The translations under genes were made by a program, and so were the position numbers. From Mycobacterium branderi (GTDB lineage Bacteria; Actinomycetota; Actinomycetes; Mycobacteriales; Mycobacteriaceae), in assembly GCF_010728725.1 (NCBI RefSeq), contig NZ_AP022607.1, positions 310,001 through 374,000 of the forward strand: DNA of 64,000 nucleotides. The letters are read 5' to 3'. The notes beneath the pieces are model-generated. The model searched no databases. It was not told the origin of the DNA and was given only the letters and a program-made list of their open reading frames with translations. How positions within the stretch are numbered: the stretch's first letter is position 1; each line of letters opens with the position of its first letter. Below, in pieces: positions 1 through 8,397 of the stretch.

Positions 1-2
1 CA

Positions 3-416
3 ATGATGAACGCGATCCGCATCAAGCACGTCCCCGATTTCAAAGGCGAGGACGTTGTGCTGCTGGCGGTCGACGACGCCGGGCTCGACACCTTTCTGGC
101 CGCCCTGATCCAGGCGCAGCAGCACGGATCGTCACGACTGCAACGCCGCGGAAGGGTTCACGAGTTCGTCATCGAGGCAGGCGCGGCCGACATCGAGCTC
201 AGCGATGATCGCGTGCGCTGGCGGCTCGATCACACCAAAGCGGCCGAGATCATCGAGAAATTGAAGGTGTCGAGCAACAGCGAGCACCCGGGTCACCACT
301 ATGTCGATGACATGCTCAGTCCGGCGCCCACGCTTGTGCTGTCGCACAACCAGTACATATCGCCGAGTTGGCTCACCGCGGGCAAGGAACCGATTTTCGG
401 CGACGAACCTGAATGA
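3..416 (+). CDS. Hypothetical protein, family A (first of three copies in this window)
   Basis: I do not recognise a named domain. The 137-residue acidic cytoplasmic protein has no signal peptide or membrane segment. It is clearly paralogous to the genes at 56389–56802 (+) and 58429–58839 (-). All share a LLAxDDAG motif near the N-terminus, a GSxxL segment, a (F/R)xIExGxA segment followed by a WRLDxxKAAEIIxxL helix, and a GHHYV/L motif before a short hydrophobic strand ending in LSxN. Two adjacent ATG codons lie at 3 and 6, and the alignable part starts a few residues later, so the gene is probably complete, but a start left of the window edge cannot be excluded. Multicopy small acidic proteins next to a decayed recombinase (at the other copies) would fit an immunity or antitoxin-like role; that is inference. 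Confidence 0.75.
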   Translation: MMNAIRIKHVPDFKGEDVVLLAVDDAGLDTFLAALIQAQQHGSSRLQRRGRVHEFVIEAGAADIELSDDRVRWRLDHTKAAEIIEKLKVSSNSEHPGHHYVDDMLSPAPTLVLSHNQYISPSWLTAGKEPIFGDEPE

Positions 417-539
417 GCACACCAACAGCCCGCAGCAATCTGGGGTAGGCGCACCAAGCTCAGGCGCCTTCGCGTCTCGCCCGTTCGGACCTCCGGCGAC
501 GCCCCGACGGCACCGCGGCGTAGTGCTACAGGCGAATCG

Positions 540-971
540 TCACGCTTGGCTCTGTGGCGGATAGTCCCGCCGGGCTGCTGCGCTCATTGTGGCTTGCACA
601 GTGGCCAGCCGTCCCTGGCAGATTGCGATCTGGCTATCGATGAAGCCGATGTTCGCGTTCGGAGCGCTGCGGAGGTATTGCCAAAGTTGGATGGCCCTGG
701 CGCTTCGGTCGACCTCCGTGCGCAATTCGTTGGCCGGTGCGTAGGGAAGCCACTCGCGGGGCCAGCGCTCAACAAAGGCCGCCGAGTCTCTCAACAACTG
801 GTGTAGCTCGGCGGTCTGCCGGCTTGTGTCGGCCGGTCGTCTCAGGTGCCGTACCAACGCTTTAACGCTCACGATGACAAATGCGATCCCGATGCTGGCC
901 AGAAATACTGGGAAGGATTTGTCTCCAAGGGCGTCGTTGCGGTTGGCGAGATAGGCGGCAGCGCTGTACAT
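540..971 (-). CDS. Hypothetical single-pass membrane protein
   Basis: The protein has 143 residues. A hydrophobic segment at about residues 22–41 is followed by a basic stretch (RHLRRP) and then a mostly helical, charged C-terminal domain. That suggests one membrane span with a cytoplasmic helical domain. The start is 10 bases downstream of the stop of the next gene upstream on the same strand (982–1389), so the two are probably co-transcribed. No recognised domain; function unknown. Confidence 0.6.
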   Translation of the reverse strand: MYSAAAYLANRNDALGDKSFPVFLASIGIAFVIVSVKALVRHLRRPADTSRQTAELHQLLRDSAAFVERWPREWLPYAPANELRTEVDRSARAIQLWQYLRSAPNANIGFIDSQIAICQGRLATVQATMSAAARRDYPPQSQA

Positions 972-981
972 GTCCGAGAGG

Positions 982-1389
982 TTATTCGGCAGTGCGGGTT
1001 TGGCCGCCGTGGGGGAAGAGTAGTTCGGGGCGGGCGATGCGGCCGATTTTGCGCTGTAGGCGGCGCAGCAAGCTCAGCCCGTCGATATCGGAGAACTCGG
1101 TCACGATCGCGAAGTCCAGACCCGACCCGACCACATCGCTGGCCCAGGAACACTCGGTCAGGTACAGCACTCGCGTCCAGTCCAGGTCACTGAGTGGTTC
1201 GCCAGCGGTGACGGCGTGGGCAAGGCGGTAGGTGAGTTCGGCGAACTCCTTCCTGGTGGATAAACCCAATACCTGGTAGGGAAACGGTTTGCCGGATGCG
1301 GAGAACTGCCATTGGTACATCGCCTGCCAGATGAACTTCCGCTCGTCGTCGGTCAGTTCGACGCTCAGCAATTCCGGGGACGTTGTCAT
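982..1389 (-). CDS. Hypothetical protein, tandem-duplicate pair (copy 1)
   Basis: This 135-residue soluble protein is a diverged copy of its upstream neighbour at 1451–1867. Both share ELTxDxRxF, SGKPFPxQxLGLST, the LxDLDWxRxLxLTEC.WAS core, and SLLRR(L/I)QRKIG near the C-terminus. The conserved tryptophans, the paired LTEC cysteine and the helical pattern suggest one compact all-alpha fold. No named family is recognised. The pair lies in a minus-strand cluster of small genes and probably forms one transcription unit with 540–971. Immunity-type duplication is one possible explanation of the tandem arrangement. Confidence 0.7.
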   Translation of the reverse strand: MTTSPELLSVELTDDERKFIWQAMYQWQFSASGKPFPYQVLGLSTRKEFAELTYRLAHAVTAGEPLSDLDWTRVLYLTECSWASDVVGSGLDFAIVTEFSDIDGLSLLRRLQRKIGRIARPELLFPHGGQTRTAE

Positions 1390-1450
1390 CCAGGCAATCT
1401 TATGATTGACGTCGGCCCTGGCATCTGGCGGTGGGCGATGACATCGGTGG

Positions 1451-1867
1451 TTAGCCCTGCGGATACGGCAGGTGTTGAGGGAACAGCAGGTTGGCCCGCT
1501 CGGCTCCGCCGATTTTGCGCTGGATGCGGCGCAGCATGCTCAGCGCGTCGGCGTCGGAGAGCCCCGTGGCGGCCGCGCAGTCTGGGCCCAACCCGATAAG
1601 GCTGCTGGCCCAGCAACACTCCGTCAAAAACAGTGCCCGCGCCCAGTCCAAATCGGTCAGCGGCCGGCCGTCTTCGACGGCGTCTGCCAGGCGCAGGGCA
1701 AGTTGGCTGAGCTCTTTGCCAGTGGATAACCCCAACGCCTGGAAGGGGAACGGCTTCCCGGATTCCGACAATGCCCATTGCGGCGCCCATTGGCGCAGCG
1801 ACTTGGCAACGAATTCGCGTTGGTCGGCGGTCAGCTCGACAGCTTCCAACTCAGAAGAATCTGGCAT
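1451..1867 (-). CDS. Hypothetical protein, tandem-duplicate pair (copy 2)
   Basis: This 138-residue protein is a paralog of 982–1389, with the same SGKPFPFQALGLST and LTDLDWARALFLTECCWAS blocks and the same C-terminal helix ending RRIQRKIGG. It lies 61 bases upstream of copy 1 in the same orientation. The copies differ at the N-terminus and in the middle, so the duplication is not recent. Soluble, no signal peptide, function unknown. Confidence 0.7.
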   Translation of the reverse strand: MPDSSELEAVELTADQREFVAKSLRQWAPQWALSESGKPFPFQALGLSTGKELSQLALRLADAVEDGRPLTDLDWARALFLTECCWASSLIGLGPDCAAATGLSDADALSMLRRIQRKIGGAERANLLFPQHLPYPQG

Positions 1868-1983
1868 CAGGACAATCCTATGGCCCTATTGGCCTACGTC
1901 TCCCTGCCGGTCCGGCCCTGACCCCGGTAGTCGCGATGTGGGCAGCCGTGATGATTTCGCTCGGAGTGCGCGCCCGCAGCCGG

Positions 1984-2481
1984 TCACGGCCTGTTGTCGG
2001 TGGCGCTGTCCCCGGTCGGCTTAGGCGCACTCAGATAGCGACGAAGTCCGCGCCCGACAGCGACGAAACACAGCACCGCCCCGGCTAGCAAACCCAGTGA
2101 TGCCGCGCCCGGCTTCCACATCGAGCCGTGGTGGGGACCCCACGCCTGGATTCCCAATACTGCACTAAACAGCAGCAGATACAGCCCGCCGATGACCAGA
2201 CCGATCAAGCCGCCCAGCTGCATCCGCTGGGTGGGCCCGAAGACCTCGCTGCGGGCGGGAGAAGCCGGATCCAGCTTCTTTTCACCGAGGTAGCCAAGCG
2301 CGGCCAGCACTACCCCGGGTACGGCCACCACCAAAGCGTCGGACAAATGTGGCGGCCCGCCCACCACTAAGCGCCCGACCCCCACCACAATCAACACCGC
2401 CCCCACCACCGCCGTGGAGATCAGCACGTTGCCGGTGGCGACTTTATGAACTGCGCGCTGAATTTTCGGCCAATCCACCAC
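1984..2481 (-). CDS. Hypothetical multi-pass membrane protein
   Basis: The 165-residue protein has about four hydrophobic segments. They lie near residues 17–38 (ISTAVVGAVLIVVGVGRLVV), 46–64, 92–112 and 128–147. Charged loops separate them and the C-terminal tail is basic. The start ATG is at 2481. No catalytic motif is visible. It is the most upstream gene of the minus-strand group 540–2481, with 116 bases to the next gene. Confidence 0.6.
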   Translation of the reverse strand: MVDWPKIQRAVHKVATGNVLISTAVVGAVLIVVGVGRLVVGGPPHLSDALVVAVPGVVLAALGYLGEKKLDPASPARSEVFGPTQRMQLGGLIGLVIGGLYLLLFSAVLGIQAWGPHHGSMWKPGAASLGLLAGAVLCFVAVGRGLRRYLSAPKPTGDSATDNRP

Positions 2482-2614
2482 TCATCAAACCTAACGCCGG
2501 CAGACGCGGGCGGGCCGCGCCGGCTTAAGCCGCCGGCGGGCGTGTGAACGCCGAAACGGCTACCGGTAACCGTGGGATACTGCTCCCATCGAGGACAGCA
2601 GAGGGGGCGCTTAG

Positions 2615-2962
2615 ATGCGTGAGCCTGTCAACGACCCGGCGACAGTCAACCAGATGCAGACTCGGGCAGAGATCACCGAGGCGGTAGCGCAGATCAGGCA
2701 ACTTACGAATGACTGCGCAGCGTTGATCGAGCGAACCCCGTCGGCGCCCGACCCGGCCACCGCGTCGAACGTGAGGGGCGCGCTTCGACAGCACATCAGT
2801 GAGGCAGTCGACGGTGCCGCCGATGCGATCGAGCACTTGAGCAACCTGATGGGCGGGGGAGAGGACAGTCGGTGGGGCCATCCTGATCCGGGTCATCGTT
2901 CACCAGGGCAGGGCGGGCAAAGCGGCACGGATAGGCCTTGGCGTCCAGGCAGCCCCGGGTGA
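2615..2962 (+). CDS. Small helical hypothetical protein, translationally coupled to the next gene
   Basis: The 115-residue protein starts at an ATG preceded by a purine-rich GAGGGGG. Residues 12–80 are predicted amphipathic helix, followed by a disordered Gly/Pro/Arg tail. The stop TGA at 2960–2962 overlaps a GTG at 2959–2961 that opens the next reading frame (GTGA overlap), so the two proteins are probably made together. The helical two-segment pattern resembles WXG100/Esx-type partners superficially, but no WXG motif is present, so I do not assign that family. Confidence 0.6.
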   Translation: MREPVNDPATVNQMQTRAEITEAVAQIRQLTNDCAALIERTPSAPDPATASNVRGALRQHISEAVDGAADAIEHLSNLMGGGEDSRWGHPDPGHRSPGQGGQSGTDRPWRPGSPG

Positions 2963-3675
2963 GGGCTAAGAACGTGTCGACCGTGTTGGATCCAGAAGCC
3001 TTCGCGACGACGACGCAATTCTTCGTTGACCAGTCGCTGCTGAGCGCGGACGAACGACAACAGATCCGCCGGCTGCTCGACGACGACTTCCCGTTCGCCG
3101 ACGCCATCCGGGTGGCCGACAGCGTGCACGTGCACGTCAAGGTCGACGACGTTGCCGCTTTGCCGCACAACCGGATTCACCGATTGGGTGTAGTCCCGCA
3201 GAACGCGAATCCCGGCTATGTCAAGTACAGCTTTCCCGGCGGCCTCAACATGATCTTCTCCTCGATCCCGGTTGCCGCCGATGACCTGATAGCGGCTGTG
3301 GTGAGCCCCGCAAAGCCGTTCCTGGACCACGCCGGGATCGACATCCGCCGCGAAGAGCACACCTGTCGGACCGTCTTCGACGCAATCCCGGACCGTGCCG
3401 CATCCGTGGACTGGCGCACCGTCACCCAACATGGGCCAGTGCACTGCTGCCACACCGAGGTTGCCGGCAAACACTGGGTGTATCCGCCGGCATACCTGAC
3501 CAGTTGGAAACGCCCGATCGAGATCGCCTTCGGCGCGCTGAAAGTCTTCGACGCCGCGATGGGCTGCGATCTACGCCCCCTCGACCCCGCGCATCCGCTG
3601 GCCGAATCGAGCACCGGCTGCTGCGCGGACAGCGCCGTTCCCCACTGCGGTGCGGAGGCCGGCGAGCGGCGCTAA
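2959..3675 (+). CDS. Hypothetical Cys/His-rich protein
   Basis: I chose the GTG at 2959 because it overlaps the previous stop in a GTGA arrangement; a TTG at 2938 would also be in frame. The roughly 238-residue soluble product has no signal peptide. It has a central CCHTEV motif, a conserved GKHWVYPPAYL segment and a C-terminal CC…HC group. These could bind a metal ion, which is inference. Family and function are not recognised. It forms a two-gene unit with the upstream helical protein. Confidence 0.6.
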   Translation: MRAKNVSTVLDPEAFATTTQFFVDQSLLSADERQQIRRLLDDDFPFADAIRVADSVHVHVKVDDVAALPHNRIHRLGVVPQNANPGYVKYSFPGGLNMIFSSIPVAADDLIAAVVSPAKPFLDHAGIDIRREEHTCRTVFDAIPDRAASVDWRTVTQHGPVHCCHTEVAGKHWVYPPAYLTSWKRPIEIAFGALKVFDAAMGCDLRPLDPAHPLAESSTGCCADSAVPHCGAEAGERR

Positions 3676-3741
3676 AGACACCCCCTGATCGGATCCTCAT
3701 GCGCCGCAGCCGTTTTCCGGCAAGTTATAGAGAGGATCACC

Positions 3742-4215
3742 TCAGATGCGTCGATACGTCTGCCGTACCGGGTGACCGAGCGCGGATCCCAGTTGCGCCA
3801 ATTCAGCGGCAGTCAGCAAGTCGCGGCCCGGATACAAAGCACTGATGGTCCACCGGGCGAAGCCCATGGGCCATTCGTAGGCGAGGTCGTTCAAGGTGGT
3901 GACGGCGCCGCAGCACGGGGTGCTGACCGGCACCAGGTGAAACCCGGTATCGCTGTACTGGGCGTCCATCTGCTCGTGCCACCAGGGGATCGTCAGCTCA
4001 GTGTGGCAGTCGGGACACCGTATCGCCTCGAACAAGCCACCGGCATCAACAAACTCGACATAGGGCGTGGTGCGTGCCTCGATTTGTCCCTCCCCGCTGA
4101 CAAACGAAGCAAAAGGCACCATTTGGCGGAACACTCTGACCGCCGCGTCGGCCGCCGCGACGTTGGGCACCCACGACGGCTCGGCCGGGAAGACCACCAA
4201 CCAGGTGTCACTCAA
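3742..4215 (-). CDS. Zinc-ribbon-like hypothetical protein
   Basis: The 157-residue soluble protein has a CPDC motif (about residue 67) and a CCG motif (about residue 101), about 32 residues apart. Such a spacing suggests a zinc ribbon inserted in an alpha/beta domain. The flanking sequence (ELTIPWW before, NDLAYEWPMGFARW after) is typical of small actinobacterial proteins found in immunity or hypothetical clusters. The start is the ATG at 4215. It is transcribed convergently with 2959–3675. No experimentally known function. Confidence 0.65.
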   Translation of the reverse strand: MSDTWLVVFPAEPSWVPNVAAADAAVRVFRQMVPFASFVSGEGQIEARTTPYVEFVDAGGLFEAIRCPDCHTELTIPWWHEQMDAQYSDTGFHLVPVSTPCCGAVTTLNDLAYEWPMGFARWTISALYPGRDLLTAAELAQLGSALGHPVRQTYRRI

Positions 4216-4468
4216 TGACGTTTCCCATCATCTGGTCTCGGCCCGGGTAGCGCTGCCGATCCAGGTGTGATGGACCATCCGCTGCTCATCGCCCAACCCT
4301 GCCAGGCATACGCGATCGCCGGTAGGTCGCGTCGCGGACCCACGGGTTTTAATCCTCTTGGCGGGCGCGTCAAGTTGGTGCGTTGGGGTAACCGCTGCCC
4401 AGTGTCTTGTGGCGTGTCAGCGCATGAGATAGGTGCTACCGATCGATGTTGTCGGAGAGGAACGACGC

Positions 4469-4690
4469 TTGAAACCGGAAGAACTCGATGTAGTGGAATT
4501 GCTGCGGCCACTGCCGGAGCACAACCTTCCGGCCGGTTCGAGGGGCACCGTCGTCATGGACTATACGAAGTACTCCGATACGGGCCTGCCCCGCGCCTAT
4601 GAAGTGGAGTTCTCGGACTCCGACGGCGTCACCCAAGCGATGGTCACGCTCTACGAAGAGGACCTCCACGTAGTGTGGCGATCAGGTTGA
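4469..4690 (+). CDS. DUF4926 domain protein
   Basis: The product of about 73 residues matches the short DUF4926 pattern throughout: ELDVVELLRPLPEH near the N-terminus, then a GxxGTVV strand, then YEVEF and a final VTLYEEDLH block. DUF4926 proteins are small beta-rich domains common in genomic islands and toxin–immunity neighbourhoods; their biochemical role is unknown. I chose the TTG at 4469 because GGAGAGG lies eight bases upstream and the domain begins right after it; an ATG at 4433 is also in frame. Confidence 0.75.
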   Translation: MKPEELDVVELLRPLPEHNLPAGSRGTVVMDYTKYSDTGLPRAYEVEFSDSDGVTQAMVTLYEEDLHVVWRSG

Positions 4691-4796
4691 GATCGACAGC
4701 CCGCATGGCCGCAAGTCGCGGTGTCCCGGGAATGGGGGGCGATGGGTTGGTTTAGCCCGCGCCGCGCCTTACGAGACCGGTCTGAGGATGGTGCAC

Positions 4797-5231
4797 ATGA
4801 GTCACAGTTCCGGCCCGACACCGGTTGACACCACCGTTCAGCCTCACTGGCAGCGCACCGGATACAAGTTCTTTCCCTATGCCGCAGAGCTGGCCGGCCA
4901 ATGGTGGGTGCTCCGCGCCAACTACTGCTTTCCCGAACACGACTTGTGCACGTTGTTCATCGACAGTCGCGCCGTCGCCGACGTCACCGGCTCACCTGAC
5001 GATCCACGACCGCTGATCGCCAGTATCGCTGGCCTGCACCCGATCACGCCGTGGGTCGATGCCGGCGTCCCGACCATGGCTCCCGGGCTGGCCGAGGCGG
5101 TCGTGGCGGCGGTGGCCGACTTCGTCGTGCACGGATCGCAGTCGAATGATCCGTGCGACTTGTGCGAATTCGCGGAGCGGGACCCCTACGAGCGCGCTCC
5201 CGCGTCTCCTGGCGAGAGTCGCGACCGCTGA
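4797..5231 (+). CDS. Hypothetical soluble protein
   Basis: The product has about 144 residues from ATG 4797 (TGAGG nine bases upstream); ATG 4788 is also in frame. There is no signal peptide. It has a WQRTGYKFFPYAAELAGQWWVLR segment rich in aromatics, and a DPCDLCEFAERDPY motif with a CxxC near the C-terminus. It is followed after 38 bases by another plus-strand small gene. Family not recognised; its size and context fit the small-gene array here. Confidence 0.6.
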   Translation: MSHSSGPTPVDTTVQPHWQRTGYKFFPYAAELAGQWWVLRANYCFPEHDLCTLFIDSRAVADVTGSPDDPRPLIASIAGLHPITPWVDAGVPTMAPGLAEAVVAAVADFVVHGSQSNDPCDLCEFAERDPYERAPASPGESRDR

Positions 5232-5269
5232 CGGCATCCTGTCGGCTGAATCGTGAAAAGATCGGCGCT

Positions 5270-5896
5270 ATGGATTTTCATCCGATTAATCAGCTCTATG
5301 AGTTCACCCCGAAGATTGAATCGATGACGACCTCGGGGCGCAACCCGCTGCTGTTTGCAGACGCTCTGGATGAGGCAGAGTTCATCGATATGCGCATTTC
5401 CGCACAGCGCTCACGCGCCGGCATTCTCTGCGATCTTCGATTCTGTTACGGCTTCGAAGGATCCAACACCGCCCTGGTGGTGTTAACCGGTGTCGGAAAA
5501 ATCACCTGGGCCAACGATGACTGGACCAGGCAGTGCCCCTGGCATGCCCGCTACGCGGGTTGGCAACCCGAAATACATCCGTGGACCGGCCATCCACTTC
5601 CGCCGTGGTTCGGCGGTCGCGACCATGTGTGGGCACTCGATGCCGAGGAGCCGTCGGCAGCCAGCGCGCCCACGGGATCTGACAACGAGAATGAACTGGT
5701 CCACGAATATATTTTGGATTTCGAAAGGTTGTCGGTGTCGGCATTGAGCGCCCAAATTTACATCGGGCATGTCGACGGAATGGATGGGGCACCACCGGAC
5801 ATGACAGAGTTGTCCGACGCTGAAATAATCGCCGGATTCCCACAGTGGTCCTCGGTGATGGGCGTGCACGAACATTACGTTTATCCCGAGCCGTAG
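5270..5896 (+). CDS. Hypothetical protein, possible immunity-type
   Basis: The 208-residue protein starts at ATG 5270. It opens with a LYEFTPKIESM segment, then a central GILCDLRFCYGFEGSNTALVVLTGV strand-rich block, then a tryptophan-rich loop (WANDDW, PWHARYAGW). Similar N-terminal architecture (short LYxFTPxI opening, then a DLR beta core ending in VxxF/ITW) occurs in uncharacterised actinobacterial proteins. The gene is visibly less GC-rich than its neighbours, especially near 5270–5340 and 5690–5760, suggesting acquisition. Function unknown. Confidence 0.65.
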   Translation: MDFHPINQLYEFTPKIESMTTSGRNPLLFADALDEAEFIDMRISAQRSRAGILCDLRFCYGFEGSNTALVVLTGVGKITWANDDWTRQCPWHARYAGWQPEIHPWTGHPLPPWFGGRDHVWALDAEEPSAASAPTGSDNENELVHEYILDFERLSVSALSAQIYIGHVDGMDGAPPDMTELSDAEIIAGFPQWSSVMGVHEHYVYPEP

Positions 5897-6090
5897 GCCA
5901 ATCCCGCAGCCGCGGAACCGAACTCATTTTTTTCGCAGTGCAAGACGAATCCACCCAAGTCGGTGCCCGGGGGGCGCCACGACTGCATACAGTCGCGGAC
6001 GCAGCGACGCCTTGACCAAGTCTTCACGGCCGGACGCTGAGCCGGTCAGCGATCGACGCGGTGCTCAATACTGATGGGAGACTGGCAGCT

Positions 6091-6486
6091 GTGACCTACG
6101 ATGACGCCTCCTGGCACCACGACTCCGTCATCGAGAACGGACTCGAGGCGCACCACGCGGCGACCCACATCGGCATGTTCTTCGCATGGCTGGCTCACCA
6201 CGACATGGTCGACCCGTCATTTCGGGACGTAAGTCCCCTGATCGACCGGACCGTGACACCCGGCCGATTCCTGATCGACCACTGCTGCGGCGAGATCGAC
6301 GAGTTCATGCTGACCAAGCGCGGCGCCGCCTTCACCGCCGCCGCGTACGGACCGTACGCCAAGGCGTACGACAGGATTCCGGAGGTTGCACGACATGATG
6401 TGAGCTATGCAGCACCCGACAGCTGGGAACTCTACGACGCAGTGGCACCACAAATCGATGAGGCCTACCGCCTCTTCAACGGTTGA
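6091..6486 (+). CDS. DUF7832-like protein
   Basis: From GTG 6091 the product has 131 residues and begins TYDDASWHH. A conserved AATHIGMFFAWLAHHDM segment follows, then PGRFLIDHCCGEIDEFMLTKRGAAFTAAAYGPY. This order (YDDASWHY-like opening, THIGMFLAW helix, acidic E/D-rich middle, AFAxxYY block) is the DUF7832 pattern, a widespread family of unknown function seen near toxin–immunity genes. A GTG at 6061 is also in frame but lies before the family's usual start. Confidence 0.7.
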   Translation: MTYDDASWHHDSVIENGLEAHHAATHIGMFFAWLAHHDMVDPSFRDVSPLIDRTVTPGRFLIDHCCGEIDEFMLTKRGAAFTAAAYGPYAKAYDRIPEVARHDVSYAAPDSWELYDAVAPQIDEAYRLFNG

Positions 6487-6565
6487 GCCGATCCCTTGTT
6501 GGACGGCCGGTGCGGGAGCGCTGGGAGCGACGGGATTAGCTGGAGCTCAGTAGGATTCGGTAACT

Positions 6566-6778
6566 TTGTCCGCCGCAGTGATCGACGTCGAGGTCGATCT
6601 CGTGATGACAATGAAGCCGCGACTGCCTTTGGCGGATACCCGGGGTCTATTAGATGCCAGCCTGACCAAGGCAGGGCTCTCGTTGGACGACGCAGTGGTA
6701 TTCACGATCAGTAGCACAAGCCCTCAGCGAAGAGACATCATCATTTCGGGTCATGAAGACGCTGTTAGGCGTTGTTGA
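6566..6778 (+). CDS. Possible small hypothetical protein
   Basis: A 70-residue frame starting at TTG 6566, with GTG/ATG alternatives at 6602–6614. It shows plausible codon use and a SSTSPQRRDIIISGHEDAVRR C-terminus, but no recognised family and no clear ribosome binding site. It could be a small gene, or the front of one truncated by a frameshift. The stretch 6779–7034 that follows holds nothing I can support. Confidence 0.3.
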   Translation: MSAAVIDVEVDLVMTMKPRLPLADTRGLLDASLTKAGLSLDDAVVFTISSTSPQRRDIIISGHEDAVRRC

Positions 6779-7034
6779 CGAGGGCGCCACATCACTGAAG
6801 TACCAACAGCGTGCTCTGGCATCAACCTCTGCCATCAGACTCTTCTCCGATACCACGCTCGCGAAGTCGAGCCCGACCGCCATGCCCATGCTGCAGTGCC
6901 GGCGCCGCGGGCTCTGTGTGCACGGGCTAGCCGGCATCATCACCCCCGCCGACACCAGAAACGACTCGCTCACCGCAGGCACGAAACATCGCTACGGTGA
7001 TTTCCGAATCGGCCCGAACCGAAGGAGGATGACG

Positions 7035-7215
7035 ATGGCGGCCAAGTTCGAGATTTACAAGGACTCACGCGGAGAATTCCTTCCGTCTCAAAGCAGCCAA
7101 CGGCGAAGTGATCGCCACGGGCGAAGGCTACAAGTCGAAAGCGGGCGCAGAGAACGGCATCAAGTCGGTGCAGACCAACGCACCCGGCGCGACAGTGGTT
7201 GACCTGACCGGCTAA
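7035..7215 (+). pseudogene. Frameshifted DUF1508 (YegP-like) gene
   Basis: The sequence encodes an almost complete DUF1508 protein in two frames. From ATG 7035, with GGAGG at 7024–7028, the first 15 residues read AAKFEIYKDSRGEF after the Met. From 7081 another frame reads FRLKAANGEVIATGEGYKS and ends IKSVQTNAPGATVVDLTG at the stop 7213–7215. Family members have an unbroken xEFRFRLKAxNG at this point, so two bases (one Arg codon short of completion) appear to be lost at 7080/7081. DUF1508 proteins are about 60 residues and often occur as tandem domains; E. coli YegP is the type member. It is either a recent pseudogene or a sequencing error. Confidence 0.8.
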
Positions 7216-7440
7216 CGCGGTCAGCTTCAGGGTTGGCGTTCGCAGCGCGGCCAACGTCCAGACCGACCACCTGAGCGAGCTCCGCTGGCGATGCTGCAAA
7301 ACGGAAGCGGCTCAACGCTTCTCCGCGTGATGCATGCGTCGGCTCGAGGAAGAAGTCGTCGTGGCGCAGCTTGGTTCACGACGTCAACGACCGTGGAGAT
7401 AAGCCGGTTTCAGCCAAGCGTGTCGGGCCGAGCGAAGCGC

Positions 7441-8397
7441 CTATGCGCTCTGGACGAGCTCGTCCACCCAGCCCGGTGTCGATACGTCCACTTTGGTGTC
7501 GCCGTCGAACACGTTCGGTGTCTCTATTTGTGAATTAAGGCCCTTGAGTGTCGCTTCGGCGTTGGCCGCCTTGGCGCGGGCCGCGCTGACCAGTCGCCGC
7601 GAGGTGATGCAGTCGCTCACACTTGGGGGCGCTCCGACCGATGTGGCCAGATGCGCCAACTCGGCGTCGGTGCGATCGGTTCCCGCCCCCTCCGCCGGCT
7701 GGAAGTTGGAGGCGAACAGGTCGACGTAGAAGTTGGTGTACATCTGCGGATCTTTGGTCTGTGCCACGCAATAACTGGCCGTGACGGCGCGGGTCGAGTA
7801 GTCGCCGCTCGCGGATCGATCATCGAGGAAGTTCAGCAAGTGGTAGCGCACCACGATCTTGTGTTCGCTCACCGCCCGCTGCAGATCGGTCACCGACGAA
7901 GTGACGAACTTGCTGCAGGGAGGGCAGATCGGCTCGTCGAAGATGTCTATCGTCAGAGAAGCGGTGGGATATCCGATCTGCACGCCATCATCGAGTTCAG
8001 TCAGCGCCACCGCCGGTGTCACCGGTGTCGGGGCCGCCAGCCAGACGACCAGACCCACAATGGCCGCGATCACGGCCGCGCCGGCTACAAGCCAAATCCA
8101 GCCGGTGCGCCGCCGTGCCGGGCGATAGGGCGGCTGCCACATCGGCGGTCCCGGCACCCCGGGCGGGTACGGCGGCGCGGCGGTGAAGGGATATTGGCCG
8201 CCCGGAGAAAGGCCCTGGCCCGGCGAGGCCTGCCAAGGCGGCACCGGCGGCGCCCACGGCGCTGAGCCCGGCGGCGGGTGCGGCGGTGTGACCGGCGGCG
8301 AGTTCCAGCCGCCCGGTGGACTCCACGGCTGCGGGACGCCGTGGTGCGGCTGCCCGCCCTGCGGCGGCTGCCAACCGCGCCCCTCAGGGTGGCTCAT
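7441..8397 (-). CDS. Membrane-anchored DsbA-like thiol oxidoreductase (thioredoxin_4 family)
   Basis: The 318-residue protein has three parts. Residues 1–95 are a Pro/Gly-rich disordered cytoplasmic tail, about 99–122 are one transmembrane helix, and from about 135 to the end is a thioredoxin-like domain. The active site CPPC is at residues 158–161, after an IDIFDEPI strand, as in the DsbA/thioredoxin_4 group where such sites oxidise or isomerise disulfides in exported proteins. The later RYHLLNFLDDRSASGDYSTRA segment and helical insert are typical of mycobacterial members. It would act on the outer face of the membrane. It lies in a minus-strand group with the flotillin gene, 241 bases away. 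Confidence 0.85.
   Translation of the reverse strand: MSHPEGRGWQPPQGGQPHHGVPQPWSPPGGWNSPPVTPPHPPPGSAPWAPPVPPWQASPGQGLSPGGQYPFTAAPPYPPGVPGPPMWQPPYRPARRRTGWIWLVAGAAVIAAIVGLVVWLAAPTPVTPAVALTELDDGVQIGYPTASLTIDIFDEPICPPCSKFVTSSVTDLQRAVSEHKIVVRYHLLNFLDDRSASGDYSTRAVTASYCVAQTKDPQMYTNFYVDLFASNFQPAEGAGTDRTDAELAHLATSVGAPPSVSDCITSRRLVSAARAKAANAEATLKGLNSQIETPNVFDGDTKVDVSTPGWVDELVQSA

Noticed and set aside
2530..2560. CGGCTTAAGCCG palindrome
   Set aside because: Short, GC-rich and without a second copy here; could be chance in such DNA.
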